Position numbers and translations under genes: made by a program
Part shown: one piece after another, positions 11,587 to 21,699 of the stretch
Layout of the letters: every line of letters starts with the position of its first letter
How positions within the stretch are numbered: position 1 is the first letter of the stretch
Origin: a virus
IMG/VR virus record: IMGVR_UViG_3300020478_000016
Coordinates: 1-42,759 of that record
Length of the DNA stretch: 42,759 nt
Direction: 5' to 3' (one strand)
The notes under the pieces: model-generated
Databases searched by the model: none
Told to the model about the DNA's origin: nothing
What the model saw: the letters and a program-made list of their open reading frames with translations, nothing else

Positions 11587-13113
11587 ATGGGAACGCAATA
11601 TCACAACAACACTAGTAGTGGAAGTTGGGGAGTTCCATTTGATGTAAAATATGTTGATTATATTATAGTTGCAGGTGGCGGTGGTGGTGGAAGACCATCT
11701 ACTCCTCCTGGTTGGGGTAGAAGTCCAGCAGCAGGTGGTGGTAGTAGTACATCATTTGGGATGAGTGCAGGTGGTGGTGGACCTGGATCTCCTGGCGATA
11801 ATTTCACTCAAGGTGGATATGGTGGGTGGGGTAATTATGCGAATGGACAAGCAGGATGGTATAATACTAGTGGTAATGAATATGCTAGAGCAGCGTCTGG
11901 TTATGGATCACGTGGATATGGTGGTGCAGGTCAGTGGAGATCAGGGTATTTAAGTGCTGGTGGAGGTGGTGGAGGTGCATCATGTTGTAGGGTATATAGA
12001 AATAGCAATGGTGCTATACCAAACCAAACAATAAGTTATACTATTGGTGGTGGTGGACATCAAGGTGGAACTGGTAACAGAAGATTTGGTGGAGCAGGTG
12101 GTATTTACGCTACAGCAACTACATGGAATGATGTTACTGCATCTGTTTCATTGAGTCCTAGTACTATTATTACAGGTGAGACTGCAACATTATCATGGTC
12201 TGCAGGTGGTGAGTGGACTGATGTTATTTTGAGTCCTGTAGGTGGTGCTGTTGGACAGTCTGGTAGTATTACAGTATCACCAACATATACTACGACATAT
12301 CAAGTAACAGTAAGTAATCCAGCATATAGTAGGTCAGGAACAGCAACATTAACGGTATATGTTCCTCCTGAAGTTACTCTAACTGCTTCTCCTAGTAATA
12401 CGATTACACTAGGTGAATCTGTTACTCTTAATTGGACTGTTACTGGAGATGCTGATAGTTATATTATGGACAATGGTGTTGGTAATGTTCCTGCAAGTTC
12501 TTATACAACAGTAACTCCAACTACTGACACAACATATACTTTGACTGCATCTGGTCTTGGAGGCACTGCTAGTGCTTCGGTAACAATTACAGTATTATAT
12601 CCACCAACTATTACTGTTAATGCTCCAACTGAAATATTTTATAATGATGCATCTATACCATTGAATATTACTGGTACTAATTCTGATGGTGGTGTTACAG
12701 TTACACCAACATATTATACAAATGGTATGCCAACAGTACAATCTCCTGTTGCTATTCCTAATTCATCAGGTGCAACTTTTACTGTACAGACATGGCCGTT
12801 GCCTGTTACCTGGGGAACATATGGACCAGATTATATAAAATTAGAATTTGAAGTTGATGGGTATGGATCTTTAATTGCACAGGCAACAGAGAATGTAAGT
12901 GTAAATATTGATGATAGTCCTGCAGTCTTCGTTATTCCTCAATCACTGAATAAGCTACCTGATGAGGATCCTGTTATTACTCCTGACGTTACAATCACTA
13001 CTGATAAAATAGAAGTTGATGATATAGATATACCAGTAGAAATAAGAGCAAGTCAACCTATTTTAGTAGAAATTGATGAAGATGATACTTGGCATGAATT
13101 GAGGGAGTTGTGA
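11587..13113 (+). CDS. Gly-rich adhesin-like fibre protein with Ig-like repeats (paralog 1 of 4)
   Basis: A 508-aa protein in three parts. Residues about 28-175 form a Gly-rich domain with runs such as AGGGGGGRP and SAGGGGGGASC, resembling polyglycine-type phage adhesins such as the gp38 class (comparison from memory). About 180-345 hold Ig-like repeats of the pattern SPSxIxxGExxTLSWS...TxTYxxTxSG...TVTVY, followed by a PPTITV-type module. The last 60 residues (IPQSLNKLPDEDPVITPD, then DIDIPVEIRASQP) are shared with the next three genes. The ATG lies 3 nt after the upstream stop. I infer a virion surface fibre with a swappable head; receptor specificity is unknown. Confidence 0.72.
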   Translation: MGTQYHNNTSSGSWGVPFDVKYVDYIIVAGGGGGGRPSTPPGWGRSPAAGGGSSTSFGMSAGGGGPGSPGDNFTQGGYGGWGNYANGQAGWYNTSGNEYARAASGYGSRGYGGAGQWRSGYLSAGGGGGGASCCRVYRNSNGAIPNQTISYTIGGGGHQGGTGNRRFGGAGGIYATATTWNDVTASVSLSPSTIITGETATLSWSAGGEWTDVILSPVGGAVGQSGSITVSPTYTTTYQVTVSNPAYSRSGTATLTVYVPPEVTLTASPSNTITLGESVTLNWTVTGDADSYIMDNGVGNVPASSYTTVTPTTDTTYTLTASGLGGTASASVTITVLYPPTITVNAPTEIFYNDASIPLNITGTNSDGGVTVTPTYYTNGMPTVQSPVAIPNSSGATFTVQTWPLPVTWGTYGPDYIKLEFEVDGYGSLIAQATENVSVNIDDSPAVFVIPQSLNKLPDEDPVITPDVTITTDKIEVDDIDIPVEIRASQPILVEIDEDDTWHELREL

Positions 13114-13114
13114 T

Positions 13115-14893
13115 ATGCCAACCTTTAGTGCTACAGGATATGGAGCATATACACAGGTAATACCACCAAATGCTATTAATGTATCATATACTATAGCAGG
13201 TGCTGCTGGTGGTGATAGTAAACGTGATCCACCTGGTACTACATGGAATCAAATTGGTGGATTTGGTCGTGTTGGTAACATGTCCTTAAATAGTGTAAAT
13301 TTTCAATATACATTGACCTTCTACTGTGGTGGTAGAGGTGGTGCTGGATATGGCACCCAAGGGCCTGGTAACCCAGGTGGTGGTGGACCTTCACACTTTG
13401 CTAACGGTGGTGCTGGATATAGTGCTGGTGGAGGTGGTGGAGGTGCTTCTGGTGTAGTTCACAGTGGTGGTAATGGTTGGGGTAGTAAATGGATTGTTGT
13501 TTGTGGTGGAGGTGGTGGTGCTGCCCGTCAGATGAACAACACGGGACAGTATGCAGGTCTTGGATTGCAGGGTGGTACTACTACAGGTACGTTATATTCT
13601 CAAACTGGTGAATCAGCATCTGCAGGTAATACTGGTGGAGGTGGAGGTGGATCTACATTTGGTGTAGGTACTGGTACATTTGGTGGTAGAGCAGGATATC
13701 CATATTCTGGTGGTGGTCATTATGGACATGGAGGTAATTCTGCGTGGTTATCTGATTATATGAATAATGGACAATTGTTCCATTATCCAGGGTATGCTAA
13801 TTATGGTGAGGGATATTATTCCTTGAGTTGGGACTATGGAGCACCTATATTTTTAAGTATTATTCCAAATCCAGCACAAGTTGTACTTGGTAATACTGTT
13901 GATTTACAGTGGACTACTAGTGGTGAAACAACATACACATATATTGGTAGTAATGCAACAGATCCTGGAAACGTTGGTGGAGCAAATGTATTAAGTGGTA
14001 CAGCAACTGTTTCTCCTACTGTAATACCAACAACAACTTATACAGGTACATCATATGGTCCTGGTGGTGCATCAAATCAGGTGACTGCTAATGTAACAGT
14101 ATATGAGATGCCTAATGTTACAATTACTGCTGATCATACTACGATTACATTAGGAGAAAGTGCAGAAATATCGTGGGCAACTACAGGTACTGCTAATACA
14201 GCAAATTTCAATCCAGGAGTTGGTGGTGTTCCAATTTCATCAACACAAACTGTATCTCCAACAACAACTACCACTTATACTATTGATGTTAGTGCTAGTG
14301 GTGAACCATATGCATCAGCAGGATTAGATACTGTTCTTGTTGATTCAGATACTATTACTATTACAGTATTACAACCACCTAGTGGAACTCTTTCAGGACC
14401 AGCTACTATACCATGGGAAGCGAAACCAACACTACAGTATACTGGTACAAATGTAATAACATCTTTTACTTTAAGTCATAGATATTATTATGTTGATGAT
14501 ACCGTCACATCATGGCAAACAACAGAAGTTTTAAACACTGGTTCTGCAGTTTCAGGTAGTCATGAGCATGATATAGTTTACAATGATTCTACACCTCATG
14601 GATTTGGTCCAAAATATGTTGAGTACAGACTTTCTGGTGTAGGTTCTGGGTCTTTAACCTTTGAAGAATTTCATACAGTTAACATAAATATTGATACTAC
14701 ACCAGATCCTTTTAGCATACCAGCAACAGAAAATCTTTTACCAGATATTGATGTTATTACTCCTGATTCTGGTGTTATTGGTGGTGATGTTACTGTTACT
14801 GATATAGATATACCCGTGAAGATTAAATCAAATCAACCAATTAAAGTTGAGATTGAAGAAAGTGGTATTTGGTTGGATGTAACGGAGATTTAA
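13115..14893 (+). CDS. Gly-rich adhesin-like fibre protein with Ig-like repeats (paralog 2 of 4)
   Basis: A 592-aa protein starting 1 nt after the previous stop. The N-terminal ~245 residues are Gly-rich (CGGRGGAGYG, SAGGGGGGASG, NTGGGGGGSTFG) and cognate to, but longer than, the head of the preceding gene. Three Ig-like modules follow (IIPNPAQVVLGNTVDLQW, ITADHTTITLGESAEISW, then a PPSGTLSGPATIP module). The C-terminal tag is present as TDIDIPVKIKSNQPIKVEI. Same inferred role as its neighbours: a secreted-fold or virion-exposed fibre, not an enzyme. No transmembrane segment is seen. Confidence 0.72.
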   Translation: MPTFSATGYGAYTQVIPPNAINVSYTIAGAAGGDSKRDPPGTTWNQIGGFGRVGNMSLNSVNFQYTLTFYCGGRGGAGYGTQGPGNPGGGGPSHFANGGAGYSAGGGGGGASGVVHSGGNGWGSKWIVVCGGGGGAARQMNNTGQYAGLGLQGGTTTGTLYSQTGESASAGNTGGGGGGSTFGVGTGTFGGRAGYPYSGGGHYGHGGNSAWLSDYMNNGQLFHYPGYANYGEGYYSLSWDYGAPIFLSIIPNPAQVVLGNTVDLQWTTSGETTYTYIGSNATDPGNVGGANVLSGTATVSPTVIPTTTYTGTSYGPGGASNQVTANVTVYEMPNVTITADHTTITLGESAEISWATTGTANTANFNPGVGGVPISSTQTVSPTTTTTYTIDVSASGEPYASAGLDTVLVDSDTITITVLQPPSGTLSGPATIPWEAKPTLQYTGTNVITSFTLSHRYYYVDDTVTSWQTTEVLNTGSAVSGSHEHDIVYNDSTPHGFGPKYVEYRLSGVGSGSLTFEEFHTVNINIDTTPDPFSIPATENLLPDIDVITPDSGVIGGDVTVTDIDIPVKIKSNQPIKVEIEESGIWLDVTEI

Positions 14894-14894
14894 T

Positions 14895-16349
14895 ATGGGA
14901 TATCAATATAGTTCTTTTAATCCTCACGGTAATACATCACAATGTAGTGCTGGTAGTCATTGGTGGCCACAAGGTGGTAATTGGGGTGACATAGTTAGAG
15001 ATACTTTAACTAATGCATATATGGCACACCTTGGTAGGTATGGTGAAACTGGTGGAATGGAGCATTACTACAATTCTGTTGTTAGTGTAGTTGGGTATGG
15101 TAATTCATATAGTACACAATGGCTATATGATATGGTTTATCATGGTGGTCTTGCCAGTTCTGGAGGCAGTGGTGAATTAGATAACGTTTGGAGTCTGGGT
15201 CGGCATACCAACATGAGGTTGGGGTATTGTATTATATACGGGTGTACAAATCCCAGTGCTAGTAATTATAATTCAAGTGCTAATGTTGATGACGGAAGTT
15301 GTATAATTTATGGATGTACAGATCCTGCAGCGAACAACTATAATTCTAGTGCTAATATTGATAATGGATCATGTTCTTATGATGCAGTTTGGGTATCTAT
15401 TAGTGCCAGTCCAAATCCTTTATGTGCACCAAATAGTGTTACAATTAGTTGGTCTACACAGTATGCAGTTAGTGCTAGTATTAGTGGATATGGTGGTGTA
15501 TCAACTAATCAAAATGGATATACTAGTGGATCATTTAATACGACCCCATATAATAATCAAACATATACAATAAGTGCTACTGGAAAGGGTCCTAGTAATA
15601 CAACATCAGCAGGTACTACTGTTACAGTATACCAACAACCATCAGTAAATATAACTTCTAGTAATTCAACTATTGTAATTGGTGAAAGTACAACACTTTC
15701 GTGGAGTACAACTGGTACAGTTAATTCCTCATCAATAAATCAAGGCATTGGTGGTGTACCAAATAGTTCTAATACAACAGTAAGTCCAACATCTTCTAAA
15801 ACATATACTATTACATCGAGTGGACCCTGTGGAACAGTATCTGATAGTACAACTATTACAGTATTAACTCCACCATCAGCAACATTAACAGGACCATCAT
15901 CCATTAATTATGGTGATACTCTTACGTTTAATTATTCTACAACGTATTCTACATCTAGAGTATTAACTATTACATATAATTATTACGATCAAGTATTAAC
16001 AGATACAGTTAATGTTAGTGAGTCTGGATCATATAGTCCTACAATAACATGGACAGATCATGGTCCTCATTTAATATATGCACAATTAGCTGTTGTTGGT
16101 GCTGGTGGTAATGATCAAGCAACTAAAAGTGTACCAGTTAATATTGATACAACTCCTAACGTGATTAATATTCCTGCATCTGAAGATAAATTACCAGATG
16201 AGGACAATATTATTTCACCTGATGTATCAGTCACATCTAATGAAGTAAAGATTGAAGATATTGATATACCAGTAGAAATTAAATCTAGTAATCCTATCCT
16301 GATCGATATAGATGATCAAGATAATTGGCAAGAAATTAGGCAGATTTAA
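14895..16349 (+). CDS. Fibre protein with DUF4214-like head, GCTDP repeats and Ig-like domains (paralog 3 of 4)
   Basis: A 484-aa protein with a head unlike that of the two preceding paralogs. Residues about 33-90 (DTLTNAYMAHLGRYGETGG...HYYNSV) resemble the DUF4214 pattern of bacterial surface proteins, but only weakly. Two tandem ~22-aa Cys repeats follow (YGCTNPSASNYNSSANVDDG and YGCTDPAANNYNSSANIDNG), a module common in marine bacterial and phage surface proteins. Ig-like modules (ISASPNPLCAPNSVTISW, ITSSNSTIVIGESTTLSW, a PPSATLTGPSSINYG module) lead to the common C-terminal tag (EDIDIPVEIKSSNPILIDI). Likely a virion fibre whose N-terminal head was exchanged. Confidence 0.7.
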   Translation: MGYQYSSFNPHGNTSQCSAGSHWWPQGGNWGDIVRDTLTNAYMAHLGRYGETGGMEHYYNSVVSVVGYGNSYSTQWLYDMVYHGGLASSGGSGELDNVWSLGRHTNMRLGYCIIYGCTNPSASNYNSSANVDDGSCIIYGCTDPAANNYNSSANIDNGSCSYDAVWVSISASPNPLCAPNSVTISWSTQYAVSASISGYGGVSTNQNGYTSGSFNTTPYNNQTYTISATGKGPSNTTSAGTTVTVYQQPSVNITSSNSTIVIGESTTLSWSTTGTVNSSSINQGIGGVPNSSNTTVSPTSSKTYTITSSGPCGTVSDSTTITVLTPPSATLTGPSSINYGDTLTFNYSTTYSTSRVLTITYNYYDQVLTDTVNVSESGSYSPTITWTDHGPHLIYAQLAVVGAGGNDQATKSVPVNIDTTPNVINIPASEDKLPDEDNIISPDVSVTSNEVKIEDIDIPVEIKSSNPILIDIDDQDNWQEIRQI

Positions 16350-16351
16350 AC

Positions 16352-18244
16352 ATGGGAGTTTCTGGTAGTTTATATACATTCGATGCTTACTGGGGTGAGT
16401 TTACAAACCCATACCGTGATACTTTTTATACTTCCAACTATAGTGGTGAAGCGGTGGGTGATCCTCCCATATGGCAATTCATAGCCAGTAATGTTTGGAA
16501 TCTTTTTATGAGTAGCAGCAGTCCTGGAGTTGTTGGGAATGTTTATCCAGTATACAGATTTTGGACAGGTACTCAAGGACAAGCATGGGGTGGAACTACT
16601 CAAGGATTTGATCACTATTACAGTACTAACTCCAGTGCTCCTAGTGGTTATTACAATGAAGGTATTATAGGATATGCTTATGACAAATACGATCCTGGTC
16701 CAAATCGTGTAGCAGTTTATAGCTTTTGGAATCCTACCACTCATGATCATAAGTATAAGACCACTTCTAATCTCCCATATATCGGTGGATACCAAGCCGA
16801 AGGTATTGCATGGTACTCTCCCATAATAGTAAATGGTTGTTCAAATACTAGTGCCCAAAATTATAATGCATATGTAAATCAATCAAGCAGTGGTTGTACA
16901 TACGGTAGTGGTGATACCTGTGTATATTTTAACTGGACTAGATCTGCAGGAGATTCAAATTATATTTCTTGGGGTGGATATACTTTAGGACCTAATAGTG
17001 GTAATGGTACGTGGTGTTTTACTGCAGGACAGAGTTATCCTATAAGTTCATGGGGTAGTGGACCTGGATCAACAGGATTGAGAGTATTAAGTCCAACAGT
17101 TTTAGGACTTGATGATAGACAAGGTGCTGGTGCTGATAATGATTGGAATGATATGATTGTTTATGCTGGGCAAGGCATATTCTATCAATCTGGTAGTACA
17201 TGTTATTATCAAGCTCCTGGTCCAATATATGGTTGTACAGATCCTAACGCACAGAATTATAATTCAAATGCAGATGTAGATGATGGAACTTGTTGGTATA
17301 CACCACCAGCATGTAGTTTATCTGCGAGTCCAACATCATTGATACAAGGTGGTGGAAGTACATTATCATGGAGTATGAGTAATGCTTATGCTGCTAATAT
17401 AAACAATGGGGTTGGAGTTGTTGCTATTGGTTCAGGAAGTACAAATGTACAACCATCTAGCACAACCACATATACATTAAGTGTTACAGGACTTGGTGGT
17501 ACTGCATCTTCTGTGGCAACTGTTACAGTTTATATTCCTCCACAAATATCAGTTAGTCTTACTAATAGTTCTATTACTATCGGTGAACAAGCTACATTAA
17601 ATTATAGTACTAGTGGTGATGCTGATACAATGTATATTAGTCCGTTGGGATATAAACCATTATCATCTAGTTTGGCAGTAGCACCAACAGTTACAACAAC
17701 ATATGTTTTAACAGCAACTGGTAATGGTGGTGCTGATAGTGTGTCAATAACATTAACTGTGTATCGACCACCAACAGTTACTGCTACCGCACCCAGTACT
17801 GTCTTTTATGGTAATTCTTTTAATATTACATATGATACCACTTATACTAATACTTTAACTGCTACTATAAGATATTATTATCTTAATGATGTAATAACAA
17901 CTCAACAAATAACACCATCAGGAGGATCTTTAACAGTATCACCACCATATGATAACTTTGGACCACATGATGTTAGAGTAACATTTAATGCTGTTGGTGA
18001 TGATGGTTTGACTGATACTACTGAAGTTACTACTAATGTTAATATTGATACAACTCCTCAAGCATTTGCGATACCAGGATCTGAAGATTTACCAGATGAG
18101 GAGGTAATTAGTCCAGAAACTATTTTAGAATCTCCATCTATATTAATTGATGATATAGATATACCAGTAGAAATAAGAGCAAGTCAACCAATACAGGTTG
18201 ATATAAATGAAGCAGATAATTGGCAAGATGTTCGTGAATTATAG
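16352..18244 (+). CDS. Fibre protein with DUF5648-like head, GCTDP repeats and Ig-like domains (paralog 4 of 4)
   Basis: A 630-aa protein. Residues about 64-160 hold paired modules (VYPVYRFWTGTQGQAW...FDHYYSTN and VAVYSFWNPTTHDHKYKTT...GYQAEGIAWY) that fit the DUF5648-type repeat of secreted lytic or surface proteins. A Cys-containing domain (CVYFNWTRSAGDSNYISW ... GADNDWNDMIVYAG) lies at about 188-280, flanked by a degenerate and a good GCTDP repeat (YGCTDPNAQNYNSNADVDDG). Ig-like modules and the shared C-terminal tag (DDIDIPVEIRASQPIQVDI) follow. The stop TAG is followed 3 nt later by a late promoter, so this gene closes the upstream transcription unit. Confidence 0.7.
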   Translation: MGVSGSLYTFDAYWGEFTNPYRDTFYTSNYSGEAVGDPPIWQFIASNVWNLFMSSSSPGVVGNVYPVYRFWTGTQGQAWGGTTQGFDHYYSTNSSAPSGYYNEGIIGYAYDKYDPGPNRVAVYSFWNPTTHDHKYKTTSNLPYIGGYQAEGIAWYSPIIVNGCSNTSAQNYNAYVNQSSSGCTYGSGDTCVYFNWTRSAGDSNYISWGGYTLGPNSGNGTWCFTAGQSYPISSWGSGPGSTGLRVLSPTVLGLDDRQGAGADNDWNDMIVYAGQGIFYQSGSTCYYQAPGPIYGCTDPNAQNYNSNADVDDGTCWYTPPACSLSASPTSLIQGGGSTLSWSMSNAYAANINNGVGVVAIGSGSTNVQPSSTTTYTLSVTGLGGTASSVATVTVYIPPQISVSLTNSSITIGEQATLNYSTSGDADTMYISPLGYKPLSSSLAVAPTVTTTYVLTATGNGGADSVSITLTVYRPPTVTATAPSTVFYGNSFNITYDTTYTNTLTATIRYYYLNDVITTQQITPSGGSLTVSPPYDNFGPHDVRVTFNAVGDDGLTDTTEVTTNVNIDTTPQAFAIPGSEDLPDEEVISPETILESPSILIDDIDIPVEIRASQPIQVDINEADNWQDVREL

Positions 18245-18247
18245 ACC

Positions 18248-18255
18248 TATAAATA
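18248..18255 (+). promoter_or_regulatory. T4-type late promoter
   Basis: TATAAATA, an exact match to the T4-like late promoter, sits in the 34-nt gap between the fourth fibre paralog and the 1,135-aa gene, 23 nt before its ATG. It would launch the fibre/2OG-oxygenase late unit. Confidence 0.8.
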
Positions 18256-18278
18256 CCTATGATACTAGTACATAGTCG

Positions 18279-21200
18279 ATGACGTATCAGTTTTCAAACA
18301 CACCAGTATATGTAAGCGAAGGACAAACTGTTAGGTTTAAGTTCAAAGCTCCTGCTGCCTGGAATACTACATTAAGTGTAACTGTACGAATTGGTGATCA
18401 GGAAACTGTTTGGTTTATCGTTACAGTACCAGAAGATTTTGCTCCAGATCCATTTCCATTCCAGTCTTTAAGTGATGCTGCAGCGGATACATTATACACG
18501 TATGCTGATGGTCAAAGAGCACAAGAACAAATTATTACTGTTAGTGGTCTAACTCCAACAACAGAAGCACCGATGACATTGTTGTCATCACACAATAATG
18601 CTAATATCAGTAATGCTGCTCTCCGTATCATGGAGAATGGTACTACTACATGGGGTGATTGGATTACTGCTGTTAATGTTCTTGTAAAGAATGGAGATCA
18701 AGTACAAGTAAGATTACGTTCTAATGATTCACCTGGTCTATCAAGATATCTAGATTTATCTATTGGTACTAGAACTGAAAGATGGACTATTAATACTGAA
18801 GTACCACCACCAAATTTCCCTGATCCATTCCCAGATTTCACAGAATTATATAATCAACCATTTGATACTATAGTTTATAGTGAAGTTATACAAATTCAAG
18901 GTCTTTCTGATCAGGCAGTAGTACAAACAGATAATAATGCACAGATTGGTATATCAACTACGAATACTACAACAACAAATGCTGATGGATTTGATGTTCT
19001 TGATGGTGTAACATTTGTTGATAGTAGTACACAACCAAGTATTCTTAATGGTCAGTATTTACAGTTACGTGTTACCACATCAACAACTGCTAATGTTCTT
19101 ACAACAAATGTTTTAGGTATTGGTGATAAGATCAATGGATCTACATGGGGTGTAGAGACAGGTGATTTCCCATCAGAAACTCCAGGTTCATTCTCTTTCC
19201 CTAACAAGATTGATCAGATAGAAAATGTATTAATTAGTTCACATCCAAGACCTGAAGGTGGTATCATTGGGTTGGGTACAGATGTTGAGGTTGATGTAGT
19301 AGTAGTTAATGAGAATGGTGGTGACCCAGGTATTAGAAGAAAGCGTGATGGTGGTTGGTCTAGTTGGGGAACGTTCCCAATATCTGTTAAGAATGGTGAT
19401 GAGATTCAAATTCGGAATTTGTCATCAGCAACATTTGGAGAGACAATTTCTACCACAATTAAGGTAGGAACATTACAAATTGGTACATGGACTGTAACTA
19501 CGAACACTGGTCCAGATACTGTTGCAACATTTACTCCACCAACAGATAGAACTAACGTTGTTCCAGGTGCATTAATACCAAGTAGTATTATTCCTATTAG
19601 TGGTATCAATAGACCTATAACTATTAGTGCTACAGGTACTGCATTAATTTCTATAGATTTTGATACAGCAGTAGCAGGACCAAGGACATTTGATCCTGCA
19701 TTACATAGTTCCATACAGTTATTTTTAACAGCACCTAGTGGATTATCACAGTCTACACTAACAACTGTATCTATTGGTACAGGTTCTGGTGATAATAATA
19801 ATAATCCATTTACATGGAGTGTAACAACTTATGCTACTGTTCCACCACCACCTGAATTAAAAGGTTGCTGGTATAGTAAGAAGAATGCTTTTGTTGATAT
19901 GTCAGGTGGTGGTACTGGTGTCATTAGAGAAGCAAAAGACGATGGATTAGCACTTGGTACAGTTATTACTGTGTTGAAACAGGGTGATGGAACTTATGGT
20001 GAATTGGTTGGTAGTACAGCAGAAGGTAGATTAGATTCTAGGTATCCTGGTTATCTAGAGTGTGATGGATCAGAATATAATGTTGCTGATTTCCCTGATT
20101 TATGGTGGGTTATTAAGAATAACTATGCAAAAACTGGTGATGATGTAGCACAGTTTGGTACATGGGATTCAACAACTAAAACATATACTGGTAAGTTTAG
20201 AGTGCCAGATTATAGAAATAGAAGGATGACAGGTCCAGGACCTGTTGATGGCAATATAGCTAATGCAGTTTCTTTGGGTATAGAGACATCAACACATCCA
20301 CAGAAGACATATAATTCTGCTGAAGCAGGTGGAATTGGTGGATATTGGTACATGGATAATGTTGATGTTACTGCTGGTGATCCAAATCCATATCAACAGG
20401 TAATAGGTGATGAAGGTGCTACTACTGGTATATCAAGTGACTTCTTCAACTTTGGAACAGTTAGAACAGTATATCCTACTGAAGGTATAACTGTTGATAT
20501 TGATTTTGAAGTTACTGGTTCTGTTTTGGGTCGTGTTGGACCATTGACAGAAGAATTTGTTAATGTACCATTACATGATCATGATTATGTTGCTGCAGTA
20601 CAATCCAATCCAAATGCAGCAGATCCAGTAATACCGTGGATGACACCAGCATTGTTTGCTTATTGGCCTCACTTACATGGTAATCAAGAACCATGGTCTG
20701 GAGTAGCTCCAGATTTAGGTGATCGTCTTGGTCGTTGGGCATGGCCGAATGATAAGGTAATGATAGATAATCATCAGCACACTCAAAACCCAACTCCTCA
20801 CGGTTTCTATTTTAATAATCCATACTCTACTCCAGATTTACAAGATAATATTGATGGTGTTGTTAATGAATGGATATCAGAATTCGGAACTGCACAGCAG
20901 GGTACTTTTATGGAGAGGTGGGATGATTTAGCTATACAAGGTAAAGATGGTACAGCACCATTCACATTTGGTGGTGAGACTGGATTTAAAGCTGAAGTTA
21001 AAGCAATGATAACAGCAGCATCAACTGCTGGTGAGAATGCTTTAGGTCAGATTGAGAGAACAATTGTAGCAAATACATGGTGGGCAAGTCCTGGTGATCA
21101 TGTTGCTAACTCATATTTTAAGTATCTTGGTGGTGGACCTAATTCTGTTTATTCCTATAGTGGATTACAAGGTGATTGGTCTGGTTATCATAACCCTAAT

Positions 21201-21686
21201 GCAGTATCAACAGCAGGAACAGTTGATATGACATGGAACCCTACTGGTGGTCAGAATGGTACTGGTGCTTGGCCACATTGGGGTGCTCTTGTATGTGGTG
21301 TAATTGATACAACACCAACATCAGTAAGAATTGATCCATACACACCACCATATATCCATGAGGATGCTTCTGATAACTCAACTTCATCTCATAGTCATTG
21401 GTTATCATTGGATCCATTAACTTCAATGGAAACTGATTATGGTCATGGTAATACAAGTGGTCCTGGTACTAAAGTAGGTCTTGCTACTGCTGGTAATTAT
21501 ATTGATGTTGTTTTTAATCAAAATACTATAGGTACTGATGTTGGTGTTGGAATTGAATTAAACACTGCTACATTCACCCTAAATAGAGCAGAGAGACCGA
21601 TACCTAACGTTAAGTTTCATCCAAATAGGCAAGTTCCTATTGTCCCAGAATTTCATAAAGTAAAGTATTTGATTAAAGCATTCTAA
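18279..21686 (+). CDS. Large tail-collar domain fibre protein
   Basis: A 1,135-aa protein. The first ~520 residues contain four or five related beta modules, each built around a 'VKNGDxVQVR...IGxxxxxWTVxT' pattern (for example VKNGDQVQVRLRSN near 145 and VKNGDEIQIRNLSS near 370). A tail-collar segment occupies about 575-660 (GYLECDGSEYNVADFPDLW ... KFRVPDYRNRRMTGPG). His-rich motifs follow (VPLHDHDY, WPHLHGNQ, DNHQHTQNPTPHG, SSHSHWLSL), as expected for metal-coordinating fibre tips. The C-terminus VKYLIKAF matches the other collar proteins. A late promoter lies just upstream. I infer a host-contact fibre expressed late. Confidence 0.8.
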   Translation: MTYQFSNTPVYVSEGQTVRFKFKAPAAWNTTLSVTVRIGDQETVWFIVTVPEDFAPDPFPFQSLSDAAADTLYTYADGQRAQEQIITVSGLTPTTEAPMTLLSSHNNANISNAALRIMENGTTTWGDWITAVNVLVKNGDQVQVRLRSNDSPGLSRYLDLSIGTRTERWTINTEVPPPNFPDPFPDFTELYNQPFDTIVYSEVIQIQGLSDQAVVQTDNNAQIGISTTNTTTTNADGFDVLDGVTFVDSSTQPSILNGQYLQLRVTTSTTANVLTTNVLGIGDKINGSTWGVETGDFPSETPGSFSFPNKIDQIENVLISSHPRPEGGIIGLGTDVEVDVVVVNENGGDPGIRRKRDGGWSSWGTFPISVKNGDEIQIRNLSSATFGETISTTIKVGTLQIGTWTVTTNTGPDTVATFTPPTDRTNVVPGALIPSSIIPISGINRPITISATGTALISIDFDTAVAGPRTFDPALHSSIQLFLTAPSGLSQSTLTTVSIGTGSGDNNNNPFTWSVTTYATVPPPPELKGCWYSKKNAFVDMSGGGTGVIREAKDDGLALGTVITVLKQGDGTYGELVGSTAEGRLDSRYPGYLECDGSEYNVADFPDLWWVIKNNYAKTGDDVAQFGTWDSTTKTYTGKFRVPDYRNRRMTGPGPVDGNIANAVSLGIETSTHPQKTYNSAEAGGIGGYWYMDNVDVTAGDPNPYQQVIGDEGATTGISSDFFNFGTVRTVYPTEGITVDIDFEVTGSVLGRVGPLTEEFVNVPLHDHDYVAAVQSNPNAADPVIPWMTPALFAYWPHLHGNQEPWSGVAPDLGDRLGRWAWPNDKVMIDNHQHTQNPTPHGFYFNNPYSTPDLQDNIDGVVNEWISEFGTAQQGTFMERWDDLAIQGKDGTAPFTFGGETGFKAEVKAMITAASTAGENALGQIERTIVANTWWASPGDHVANSYFKYLGGGPNSVYSYSGLQGDWSGYHNPNAVSTAGTVDMTWNPTGGQNGTGAWPHWGALVCGVIDTTPTSVRIDPYTPPYIHEDASDNSTSSHSHWLSLDPLTSMETDYGHGNTSGPGTKVGLATAGNYIDVVFNQNTIGTDVGVGIELNTATFTLNRAERPIPNVKFHPNRQVPIVPEFHKVKYLIKAF

Positions 21687-21699
21687 ATTATTACACATC

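Noticed and set aside
11660-13700. Gly-rich repeats as possible collagen-like domains hydroxylated by the neighbouring oxygenases
   Set aside because: The Gly runs are not G-x-y triplets and contain little Pro, so they do not look like collagen substrates.
14683-14690. CATAAATA inside the second fibre paralog
   Set aside because: One mismatch, mid-gene and not near a start; expected by chance in AT-rich coding sequence.
16370-16795. 141-aa minus-strand open frame
   Set aside because: Fully inside a well-supported + strand fibre gene; Ile/Ser/Thr-rich antisense shadow with no motif or promoter.
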